39,159 bases of DNA, from the NCBI GenBank assembly GCA_964541605.1, contig CAZIQY010000023.1, forward strand, positions 1-39,159. Reading direction: 5' to 3'. Under the pieces are notes generated by a model, which did no database searches, was not told the origin of the DNA, and saw nothing but the letters and a program-made list of their open reading frames with translations. Shown here piece after piece: positions 8,320-16,251 of this stretch. Both the position numbers and the translations under genes were made by a program. Origin of the DNA: CAZIQY01 sp964541605 (GTDB lineage Bacteria > Desulfobacterota > Syntrophia > Syntrophales > UBA2185). Each line of letters starts with the position of its first letter. Within the stretch, counting starts at the first letter, position 1.

Positions 8320-9648
8320 TTATTGAGTAACCTCCCAGTGCCCGCCTTTATCTGGACCAATGTGCTTTAATAGCCGCTTCTTTTGCATGGCGGTTAAGTG
8401 GTATTTGATCCCATCTGCTGTAATTCCGATCTGTGCAGCTAGTTCCTTACGACTTATTGACGGATTGGCTGCAATAAGTTCCAAAATTTTCTGGGTAGTT
8501 TTCTGGGTAGTTTTCTGGGTAGTGCCTCCGTTCTTTTCGGAGATGACCTGTTTAGCCGGTTTCCTGATAAACGTAGCAATAAAAAGCGTTCCAACCTCCT
8601 CGAACTCGGTCGTAGGCTCACGCTCCAGGATCATCCTGACGCCGCGGCCCCACTTTTCGATGAAGTGGACTCGATGAAACAGCTCAGCCAGTAGTTCATT
8701 GCGCCGTGCAGAAACCATCTTTTTCCTGATGGTATCAATAGTCAACCCACCATGGAGCAGGCCCGGACTCCTGATTTCCATCCGATCCTTGAAGATGGCG
8801 ATATTGACCGAGTCGTATTCCCGGTAATCCCGGTGACAGAAAGCATTGATAATCGCTTCACGAAAAGCTTCCCGATCGATCTCAGGAACATCAACCCTCC
8901 GCAGTCCCTCAAGCCGCATGCCGATATTCATATGCTCCAGAATGTACTCTTCCGCCTTTTGGATAAGGGTGAACACGTCGCCGGTAAAGTCTTTCATGTC
9001 CAGAGTGACTGTGGTGTCGTTAGTGCCGAAGACCGCACATCGCAGCTTGGCGTTGGAAAAGAACTTTTCCGGTTTTCGGGCAAAGCAAAGGATGGCAGCG
9101 TTCAGTAGTTTGCCATCCTTGATCAGCTTCAGTTTGTCGAGAGAGTTGGGAATAGTGTCGTACTTGAGTCCGCAGGTCTTCAAGAAAGTTTTCAGTTTGG
9201 TACTGCTGATATCATCAAAGGTCGCCCGTTCGCAGAGTTCCATATCCCAGCGGAGACGGTCGCGGTTCTTTTGCAGTATCAGGTTCTCCATTTCTTTGGC
9301 GCTCAATTGCCGGTCTTCATCGCCGATCCTGATATAGACCCTGCCATAAGCGAAGTAGGGGGAGTCTTTTCCTTCTACCAAGACCCGGATACACTGCTTC
9401 CCGTCAACTGATGCCTGTTCGATAGTCGGGTAGACTTTGGGCTCAACATTATCAGAAATAGCCCTGGATACTTCCCGCAGGCTCTTTTTCGATACGCTTT
9501 GACCGACCACTCTGCCATCGTTCCTCACCCCAAACCAAAGTTCGCCTCGGTGGTGCTTGTTCAGCATTGCCACCAGAGAGATTATCCCCTCTTTCAGCTC
9601 GGAGGTTGATTTCTTTAGCTCGACATTTTCAGATTCAGCAAATCGCAT
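8320..9648 (-). CDS. AlbA_2 / Schlafen-type DNA-binding protein with ATPase-like and winged-helix domains
   Basis: 442 aa. The N-terminus (SENVELKKSTSELKEGIISL then HHRGELWFGVRNDG, residues 5-50) is the AlbA_2 domain of COG2865 predicted regulators. The middle (EAIINAFCHRDYREYDSVNI; MEIRSPGLLHGGLT; FIEKWGRGVRMI) is the HATPase_c_4-like region of that family, and the C-terminal ~65 residues form a winged helix. A linker repeats TTQK three times, encoded by a 12-bp tandem repeat at ~8486-8522. Such proteins are common in defence islands and near toxin-antitoxin genes; their biochemical role is not settled. The ATG at 9648 has AAGG 8 nt upstream. It follows Fic B on the same strand after a 113-nt gap holding a small palindrome (CAACATGTTG, 9696-9705). 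Confidence 0.8.
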   Translation of the reverse strand: MRFAESENVELKKSTSELKEGIISLVAMLNKHHRGELWFGVRNDGRVVGQSVSKKSLREVSRAISDNVEPKVYPTIEQASVDGKQCIRVLVEGKDSPYFAYGRVYIRIGDEDRQLSAKEMENLILQKNRDRLRWDMELCERATFDDISSTKLKTFLKTCGLKYDTIPNSLDKLKLIKDGKLLNAAILCFARKPEKFFSNAKLRCAVFGTNDTTVTLDMKDFTGDVFTLIQKAEEYILEHMNIGMRLEGLRRVDVPEIDREAFREAIINAFCHRDYREYDSVNIAIFKDRMEIRSPGLLHGGLTIDTIRKKMVSARRNELLAELFHRVHFIEKWGRGVRMILEREPTTEFEEVGTLFIATFIRKPAKQVISEKNGGTTQKTTQKTTQKILELIAANPSISRKELAAQIGITADGIKYHLTAMQKKRLLKHIGPDKGGHWEVTQ

Positions 9649-9761
9649 TTATTTGCCTTCGTAACGATACCCTGGGGGCGTCATAAATGAACCAACAACA
9701 TGTTGATTTCAAAACAAATATCATTTATTTCCGTTTTCAAGTGACGTAGAAAAGCCTTCCG

Positions 9762-10925
9762 TTATTTTGCCTTCCGCATCGGCATGTACCCATGCATGAT
9801 TTCGATGTTCCCCTTGTATTTGTCCTTATCCCTGACGATCAAATCAAGTCTTTCCAGTTCCGCCAGATCCCTCATGAGGGTTGTTGAGGACAGCCGCGCG
9901 TATTCCTTTGCCAGGATGCCGGAACTGACGACCAGATCGTCGGGCGTATGCCATTTGTCCACGGGGAACTGAAGGGCAAGCGTTCTCCGACGCTTGACAA
10001 TGGCGCGCGTTTTGCCCGTTGCCTTTTTGCTGTCGAGAACGTCGTAGATGAACTTGTGCCACGACATTTCCAGAAGATTCATCTGCACGATATCCAGAAC
10101 GCCCTTTAATCCGTCCCGGAATCCGAGAACGGCATACCTGATGAAACCGGACAGGTCTCTTTCCCGTACACAAAAGTCGAGCCGGCGGTAATATTCCTGC
10201 CGGGTATCGTTGTAATGATTCGACAGGATGTGAGAGGCGATGTCCGGCAAGCCCGCCCGCAGCAGGATATAGAATTCGATCAGGCGGGCCGTCCGCCCGT
10301 TTCCGTCCCCGAAGGGATGAATCATGGCGATGTACGCATGGGCGACGATCGCTTGCAGGACCTGTTCGGAAAACGACTGCTGCCCATCTTCATAGCGGAA
10401 CGTCTCCTTCATCCATTCACAGAACCGGAGCATCAAGGTGGCAACATCTTCGCCCGGCGGCGGCCGATAGGTCCCCACAACAACATTGTGTCCGGATGCC
10501 CTGAACTTGCCGGGCATGCCCTGAAAGTGATCCCCCAGGTCCTTACCAATGAAATAGTTGAACTTTTCAATCAGTTCCGGAAACAAGACAAAGGCTTTGT
10601 CTTCTGCAATGACCTCGGTACGGATCTGATTAAGGGCGTAGATGACATTCTTGACCTCTATTTGAAGATACTCTTTGCTGGGCGGAAGTTTTTCCCCCTC
10701 GTCGATGCGGGCCACCTCCGCTTCGGACAGTGTGTTTCCCTCAATGGCCGTTGTCGCCCTGGCGCCTTTGCGCAAAGACACGACGAGCAATTGTTTTCTG
10801 TATTCCGGTTTGATCGGGGCGGAGGAGATAGCTTGGACAATGGATTCGCTCTGTCCCAACATAAAGATGGTTTCCTCATCGAGACGCCAGTTCTTCTGTA
10901 ATGGAATTTGCGCATATTCTTGCAT
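9762..10925 (-). CDS. Fic family protein B (AMPylase-type)
   Basis: 387 aa from the ATG at 10925. This start is preferred to the upstream 10994 because AGAGGA lies 6-8 nt before it. The Fic motif HPFGDGNGRTAR is complete at ~203-214. The inhibitory motif TTAIEG is at 58-63, the same residue numbers as in Fic A. The N-terminal part carries the Fic/DOC N-like segment, and the C-terminus (~300-385) looks like a helical winged-helix domain ending in LAELERLDLIVRDKDKYKGN. Apart from the motifs, the sequence differs clearly from Fic A, so they are not a recent duplication. It follows helicase B by 103 nt and has its own promoter in that gap. Confidence 0.9.
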   Translation of the reverse strand: MQEYAQIPLQKNWRLDEETIFMLGQSESIVQAISSAPIKPEYRKQLLVVSLRKGARATTAIEGNTLSEAEVARIDEGEKLPPSKEYLQIEVKNVIYALNQIRTEVIAEDKAFVLFPELIEKFNYFIGKDLGDHFQGMPGKFRASGHNVVVGTYRPPPGEDVATLMLRFCEWMKETFRYEDGQQSFSEQVLQAIVAHAYIAMIHPFGDGNGRTARLIEFYILLRAGLPDIASHILSNHYNDTRQEYYRRLDFCVRERDLSGFIRYAVLGFRDGLKGVLDIVQMNLLEMSWHKFIYDVLDSKKATGKTRAIVKRRRTLALQFPVDKWHTPDDLVVSSGILAKEYARLSSTTLMRDLAELERLDLIVRDKDKYKGNIEIMHGYMPMRKAK

Positions 10926-10955
10926 ATATTTCCTCTTATTTTCTCCTTGTATTAT

Positions 10956-11001
10956 ATATGCTTCGCATATTCCATATAGTATTTGCCAAAACATATGTCA
11001 A
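10956..11001 (-). promoter_or_regulatory. Promoter and operator of Fic B
   Basis: The minus strand shows TTGACA (11001-10996), a 17-nt spacer and TATATG (10978-10973). A perfect palindrome ATATGC-TTC-GCATAT at 10956-10970 sits on the predicted start of transcription, where a repressor would act. The gene can therefore be expressed without helicase B. Confidence 0.6.
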
Positions 11002-11028
11002 GCATGAATCAAGTAATTTGAAAACCTT

Positions 11029-13905
11029 TCAAATAATTTTCCATCGAACAAGAAACAATTCTCTTCTTTCGAGCTTTTGCTGCAAGCGGGCTTCTATGTC
11101 TTCGATGAGTTTTTCTTTCCTGACGTCCACCTCGTCCTGGGCCTGATAGAGGTTCATGCGGAGGGTGTTGCGCTTTTTTTCCAGTTCCTTGATTTGACGC
11201 TGGGCGTTAATCTTTTCTTCCAGGTTGGGGATCTTCTTTGCCTCGGTCTTGCGGAATTTGATCTCCTTGTCCAGTTCTTTCAGTTCGATTTCAAGGCTGC
11301 TCTTCAGATCCTCCGCCCATCTTTCAAGCTTCCCCATTTCCGTATCGAAGAATCCTGAATTGCGTTCCATATTCTCTTGCAGAATCTCCATTTCACGCCG
11401 GTCAGCAAATTCACGAAGTCGCGACATGGCTTGATCATCTTTCAAGGATTCAACCGGATTTACGGTTGCTGACAGTGAAAACATTCTCCGGCACATTTCG
11501 TCATCGAGTTCCGTGCCGTCATCACAGAGGCCGCAAAACAGAAGATGATCCTCCGTTTCAAATGAATTGATCGTGAGATTGACGACGGAAAGCCAGCCCA
11601 TTTTATTCACGAGAGGTTCTACAATGGTTATTTTCTTCGGGGTTATCGAGTAATGAAAGGTCAATTCCTGCGGGAGCAAAGAGGGGGCTTTGCACGTCCC
11701 GATGATCCGCCGGGCCAGAGGATGGCCGACCCTGTACGTATTGGCATCTTCGATATTTTTGCCTGTCCGGTATGGTCCCGGATGGATTTTTTCCTGGGGA
11801 AAGGGGTTCTTGCGGAGCATGAAGGAGTGGTCATCCGATGCAAAATCCGCATAGGAAGCAAGATAATATCGTGTCAGTTCCCACAGCCAGTTTTCGTAGC
11901 GGGAGAGATACTTCCTGCTTTCCCGGAGATTTACCCGGAGCTTTTCGTGCACCTCTTCGTCAAAGTTTTCAAGGAGCCTCTGTCTGGTGATGTTTATGGT
12001 TTCGTCGATCTGGGGCTCCATTTCCTTCTGGAGAGCATCAAAGGCGCTCTGAATCTCCTCCTCCGTGCGGCAACTCTGGTATATCTGAGCGATGCGCCGC
12101 TCGAAATCCACGCCGGATTCGATACTTCCAAGCACTTCGTCACTGGCCCCGAATACTCCCTCAAAGAGCCTGAATTTCTCCGAGAGGAGCTGGTAAACAC
12201 GTTGATCCGCGGCATTCTTTTTGTTCAGGAAGTTTACAACCACGACGTCATGCTTCTGACCGTAGCGGTGGCATCTTCCGATTCTTTGTTCGATCCTCTG
12301 GGGATTCCAGGGCAGGTCGTAATTCACCACGAGGGAACAGAACTGCAGGTTGATTCCTTCCGCACCTGCTTCTGTGGCAATGAGGATTTCCGCCTCATCT
12401 CTGAAGCAGTCCACAAGCGCCGCCCGCATATCGGCCGTTCTGGAACCCGTTACCCTGTCGGTGCCTTCATGCTTGGCAAGCCATTTCTTGTAGATTTCTC
12501 GTGATTCAGGGTCACTGTTGGAACCGTTAAACAGAACGACCTTGCCTCTATGCTCCGTGTTATCGAGGATTCTCTTCAGGTATTCCTGCGTGCGTGTTGA
12601 CTCGGTAAAGATCACCGCCTTTTTGTTGGCCCCTGTCTCCTGCGCCTGGGCAAATCCCCTCTGAAGGGCTGTGAGCAAGACTTCCCCTTTTGAATTTTTT
12701 TGAATGGATTTGGCAAGCGCGTGAAAGTCATGCAAGGCGTCGATTTCGCTCCTCATTAACTTCAGGTCTTCGGACGTATATTCGTTTTCCTCCGGAGGCG
12801 CATCTCCATTCTCTTCGGCCCATTCATCCTTGACCTCTTCAAAAGTTTCGACATTCCCGGAGACGGCTTCCTCAAGAATGGCAAGCGGCTGGGTATGATG
12901 ATTGATGATTGCCTCCAATCGTTTGGCAAGCGCTTCCAGTGTTGCCGAAATCGCATAGGTGGATGAGGCAAGCAGCTTTCTGAGAATGAGCGTCATCAAC
13001 TGCCTTTGACTGGCCGGCAGCGCATAAAGATTGGGGCTTTGAAGGTAGTCGGACACAAGGTTGTAGAGTCTTTGCTCGTTTTCCGAGGGATAGAACTCCT
13101 GGGTGATCGGTATGCGGTTCGTATATTTAATGTATTCGAGGACCTGCCGCCGCAGCGTCCGCTGGCATACCGGCCGGAGTCGCTCCTTGAGGTCATCGAA
13201 GTTGCCCTCGCCGCTCAGTCGCGAAAAGCGGCTCTTGAAGCTCTTCAAGTCTCCGAAGGCATAATCGTCTATGACGCTGACCAGGCCGTATAACTCAAGG
13301 AGTGTGTTTTGAAGCGGTGTGGCCGTCAGCAAGATCTTCGGCGCCGGCGCAACGGCCTCCTTGATGGTATTGGCAATCTTGTTGGTCGGTTTATAGACGT
13401 TCCTGAGATGATGGGCTTCATCGATGACAATCAGATCCCAGTCTATCATCCTGATATATGAATCTTTGCTGCTGGCGAAATGGTAGGAGCAGATGACGAT
13501 CTCATTCTGCTTGAAAGGATTGAGATTGCCCTTCTTTATTTCCAGGTTGAAAGATTTTGTCTCCAGAATAAGAGATGGGAGAAAGAATTTGTCGAGCAGT
13601 TCCTGATTCCATTGCTTGCGAAGGCTGGACGGCACGATGATGAGAAGCTTTCGTTTCCGTTCGGCCCATTTTTAAGAAAGAAGGATGCCGGCTTCAATCG
13701 TTTTACCCAGGCCGACTTCATCGGCAAGGATCGCCCCTTTTGAGAGCGGCGACCGGAAGGCGAACAAGGCGGCTTCCACCTGATGGGGGTTGAGGTCAAC
13801 CTGGGCGTCCGATAGAGATGCTGCCAATTTTTCGAGGCTGTTTGACGAACATCGCTTTGTAAGTTCGTATGCAAAATACTTGGCATGGTAAGGCGTCAAC
13901 TGCAT
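11029..13905 (-). pseudogene. SNF2-type helicase B, interrupted by one in-frame TAA
   Basis: The start is taken at the ATG at 13905, which has AAGGA about 10 nt upstream; an in-frame ATG at 14001 would run through the leader hairpin. Residues ~62-76 hold motif I (ADEVGLGKTIEAGILL). Codon 78 (13674-13672) is TAA, and the same frame continues KWAERKRKLLIIVPSSLRKQ and on for ~880 residues. Later motifs are VIDEAHHL, LLTATPLQNTLLELYGL, TEAGAEGINLQ and QRIEQRIGRCHRYGQ. The C-terminus is a long coiled coil (~860-950) and lacks the DUF3883-like domain of helicase A. In this family the interrupted position is often Gln (SQKWAERK), so a CAA-to-TAA change is the simplest cause. The two parts cannot form a helicase without readthrough. 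Confidence 0.85.
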
Positions 13906-13968
13906 CTCGCCATTTTCCTTATTGAACAAAAACCATAGCGATCTGAGAGGTCTGGCTTGAGCATAAAA

Positions 13969-13997
13969 AACCCCGCTCTCTTTTGAGTAACGGGGTT
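13969..13997 (-). promoter_or_regulatory. Leader hairpin B with T-run (attenuator or terminator-like)
   Basis: On the minus strand the stem AACCCCG/CGGGGTT is followed directly by a run of T's (complement of 13965-13970). It sits ~60 nt before the helicase B start, downstream of promoter B. This is the form of an intrinsic terminator inside a leader. Its stem matches hairpin A. Confidence 0.6.
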
Positions 13998-14085
13998 TCA
14001 TGAAATCAGCTCATTTGTCCCTCTTAGTTGATGAGTTAAAAGGGTATTACAATATTGTCCTCAATATCCGCTTGAAATTGCAGCA

Positions 14086-14114
14086 AAAATATACCTGTAT
14101 GTGGAATCAGTCAA
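14086..14114 (-). promoter_or_regulatory. Promoter of helicase B: TTGACT-17-TATTTT
   Basis: TTGACT lies at 14114-14109 and TATTTT at 14091-14086 on the minus strand, with a 17-nt spacer identical in length to promoter A. The predicted leader is about 170 nt. Confidence 0.65.
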
Positions 14115-14141
14115 GGGGTTTTTCGTGATTCTAAGGACTGG

Positions 14142-14244
14142 ATGCCGGATCAAGTCCGGGATGACAGGCAAGGGAAGATTTCTCAGTCACTTCGTTCTTT
14201 CGAAATGACAAAGTGGAGGACTGGATTCCCGCTTACGCGGGAAT
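14142..14244. repeat. Two dispersed palindromic repeats
   Basis: ATGCCGGA...TCCGGGAT lies at 14142-14162 and ATTCCCGC-ttac-GCGGGAAT at 14225-14244. They belong to the same dispersed class as those at 1570, 7690, 22254 and 22321. They separate helicase B from the end of the PfkB gene and may help end transcription. Confidence 0.65.
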
Positions 14245-14264
14245 GACATGGGGGGGCGGGAATA

Positions 14265-15161
14265 TCAATATCCCCTGCTTTTCAATTCATCCCAGGCGGG
14301 AATTCCTTTTCGCCCTCCCATCTGCGTACTGACTAGGGCCGCAGCCCAGGCGCCGAGGTCGAGACACTTTTCCGCGTCCCACCCGTTCGCGATGCCATAG
14401 GTGACACCGGCGTGGAATACATCTCCGCACCCCGTGGTATCGATTGCCGTTACCGGATACGCTGGCTTTTCAATAATCCGGCCATCGACCAGGGCAATAT
14501 ATCCTTTTTCTCCCAGGGTGACACCGACAAAACGGGCCCCCATTCCCGACAGGATGCGGCAGGTCTCCAGGTGGTCTCCCGCCATTGCCTGAGAAAAAGT
14601 TTCCGAGGCGATAAAGCAATCACTTAAGGGGACAATGTCCAGTATGCCTTCCCGGAGCGTTCCCGCATCAACGACGATCGGAATACCGGCCTTTTTGGCC
14701 GTGCGACAGGCGAAGAGAGAGGCCTCTGTGAAGAGCCCGTCCGTGTGGAGGGCCCTGCTTCTTCCGAGCACCGCCATATCCAGTTCATCAGGCTGTAACG
14801 GCATCCCTGTCGGTCTCTGCCAGAAGATCGTTCTTCGGCCTATGCCGGGCTCACTGGCGATGAAGGCAAACTGGGAAGACGCGCCGTTTCTTACGATAAG
14901 GCCGCCCGTGTCAATACCCTCTTTTCGAAGGGAATCCGCAATCGTCGCGCCGAAGAAATCATCTCCCACAATGCCGGCCATGTAGCAGGGCAGCCGCCAT
15001 CGGCTCAAGGCGACGAGGGCCGTTGCCACGACGCCCCCTCCCTGAATCGCCATATTCGCAAATTCGCATTTTACATCGGGCGGCGGATAGGCCTCTATTA
15101 TCCCGATATAATCGAGGGCGCATTGGCCAAGGCCGAAAACAGGGGAAGCACTTTTCAACAC
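14265..15161 (-). CDS. PfkB/ribokinase-family sugar kinase
   Basis: 298 aa from a GTG at 15161. PfkB kinases phosphorylate a sugar or nucleoside hydroxyl with ATP. The N-terminal GGGVVATALVALSRW segment corresponds to the first family signature. The second is IDTTGCGDVFHAG at ~243-255, with the catalytic Asp present; the usual GAGD anion-hole sequence reads GCGD here. The substrate cannot be read from sequence. It is the last gene on the minus strand of the central cluster, 75 nt after the nitroreductase, and may only share its transcription. The gap contains a weak hairpin. Confidence 0.8.
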   Translation of the reverse strand: MLKSASPVFGLGQCALDYIGIIEAYPPPDVKCEFANMAIQGGGVVATALVALSRWRLPCYMAGIVGDDFFGATIADSLRKEGIDTGGLIVRNGASSQFAFIASEPGIGRRTIFWQRPTGMPLQPDELDMAVLGRSRALHTDGLFTEASLFACRTAKKAGIPIVVDAGTLREGILDIVPLSDCFIASETFSQAMAGDHLETCRILSGMGARFVGVTLGEKGYIALVDGRIIEKPAYPVTAIDTTGCGDVFHAGVTYGIANGWDAEKCLDLGAWAAALVSTQMGGRKGIPAWDELKSRGY

Positions 15162-15236
15162 GATTTATTCCGTTCCTCAATCCTTCCCACAAAGGGAGGA
15201 TGGCTTTGTAACAACAGGGCCACGCCACTGCTGTAC

Positions 15237-16106
15237 CTATTTTAAGCTCTCCCAGCTTGCGGTGTATTCGGTGAGGTTGTCCGGTTTTGCGATACCCGGC
15301 TCCCTGACGGCCCATGTGCCTTTCAGGCCAAGCTCGCCGGCTGTCAGTTCGAAGTGACTCATGGCGATGCCCATATCCACGCGCTGCAGATCCGCCAATC
15401 CGAGGAGTCTGAAGGTGAAGCTGTTGCCGTATCCCTTCGTTCTCTGTATGTAGAAATGCCAGGCATTCCCCTCTCTGACAATTCGCCACGGCTGCTTGTT
15501 TGAAGCGGAAGGGCCTATGCGCACCATTTCAAGCGGGACGCTATACGCTCCGGCCTCATCGGGGGAAAGGGGGGTCCCAAATTTCTCCCTGAAGAACAGG
15601 TTCTCCCAGGGCATGCGATTGTCTGCATCCACGAACCGGCGCATCCTGCCTTCGAACCCGCCCCTCTGCGCGATATACCCGACGGACGTCACTGCCGGCG
15701 CCAGTTCTCCTTCCGCGGCAGAAATCTTTTTTGCAAAGCCGCTTTTGCTGAACGTTCCTCCCAACCAGCAGGTTCCCAGGCCAATGTCCGTCGTGCACAG
15801 GATGATCTTCTCCATCACATAGCCATAGTCTTCCAGGTTTTTTTCAGAATGTCCCACGGCTCCCACAATAAAGCCTGCCGCGCCCCTGATAACTCCATAT
15901 GTCCCCAGTCCTTTCAGGGAGTTTCGATCCTGTTCCGTCGCGGCGACAAGTTCAAAACGCACTGGTGCGCCAAACGGGCCTCTCCCGACTGCGGACATGA
16001 ACGCTGAGAGTCGTTGACGCTGATCTTCCGCGATCGGTTTTTCTAAATATTTCCGGCAGGAGAAGCGCTGACGGATGATGTCCGTTACGGGTTTACTGTA
16101 GAGCAT
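15237..16106 (-). CDS. Nitroreductase-like flavoprotein (TM1586 type)
   Basis: 289 aa from the ATG at 16106, which has GGAG 7-10 nt upstream; the longer frame to 16268 would add an unlikely 54-residue extension. The N-terminal SVTDII-like helix followed by RFSCRKYLEKPI is the start of FMN-binding nitroreductases. LCTTDIGLGTCWLGGTFSKS matches the middle of the family. A second nitroreductase-like half (RIGPSASNKQPWRIVREG, then DMGIAMSHFELTAGELG) fits the tandem TM1586 arrangement. The reaction is likely NAD(P)H- or ferredoxin-dependent reduction with FMN, substrate unknown. It lies 145 nt downstream of the compact AOR-like gene. Confidence 0.75.
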   Translation of the reverse strand: MLYSKPVTDIIRQRFSCRKYLEKPIAEDQRQRLSAFMSAVGRGPFGAPVRFELVAATEQDRNSLKGLGTYGVIRGAAGFIVGAVGHSEKNLEDYGYVMEKIILCTTDIGLGTCWLGGTFSKSGFAKKISAAEGELAPAVTSVGYIAQRGGFEGRMRRFVDADNRMPWENLFFREKFGTPLSPDEAGAYSVPLEMVRIGPSASNKQPWRIVREGNAWHFYIQRTKGYGNSFTFRLLGLADLQRVDMGIAMSHFELTAGELGLKGTWAVREPGIAKPDNLTEYTASWESLK

Positions 16107-16251
16107 GATTTGTCTCCATTCATATGAACTTCTGAGTATAAATCCCTTGCATTTTTGCTCATGGGATTGTTTTGGAAATATACACACTTTCTTAAATGCC
16201 TTCAAATACTTTGATGTATTGTTAAGATGGAAATGACAGGGAGGCCGAAGG

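Larger units (their letters stand above)
13965..14211. repeat. Duplicated upstream block, copy B
   Basis: This is the partner of 7505-7755. It holds leader hairpin B, promoter B and the palindrome at 14142-14162, in the same order and orientation as copy A. Identity looks to be roughly two thirds by eye, with small gaps, so the duplication is not recent or the blocks are conserved by selection. Confidence 0.7.

Noticed and set aside
11653..12504. 283-aa plus-strand frame inside helicase B
   Set aside because: It is antisense to the helicase coding frame, which carries clear motifs.
13908..14001. Helicase B start at the ATG at 14001
   Set aside because: It would place the conserved hairpin inside the coding region, is not conserved in the homologous leader A, and lacks a ribosome site; the ATG at 13905 has AAGGA upstream.
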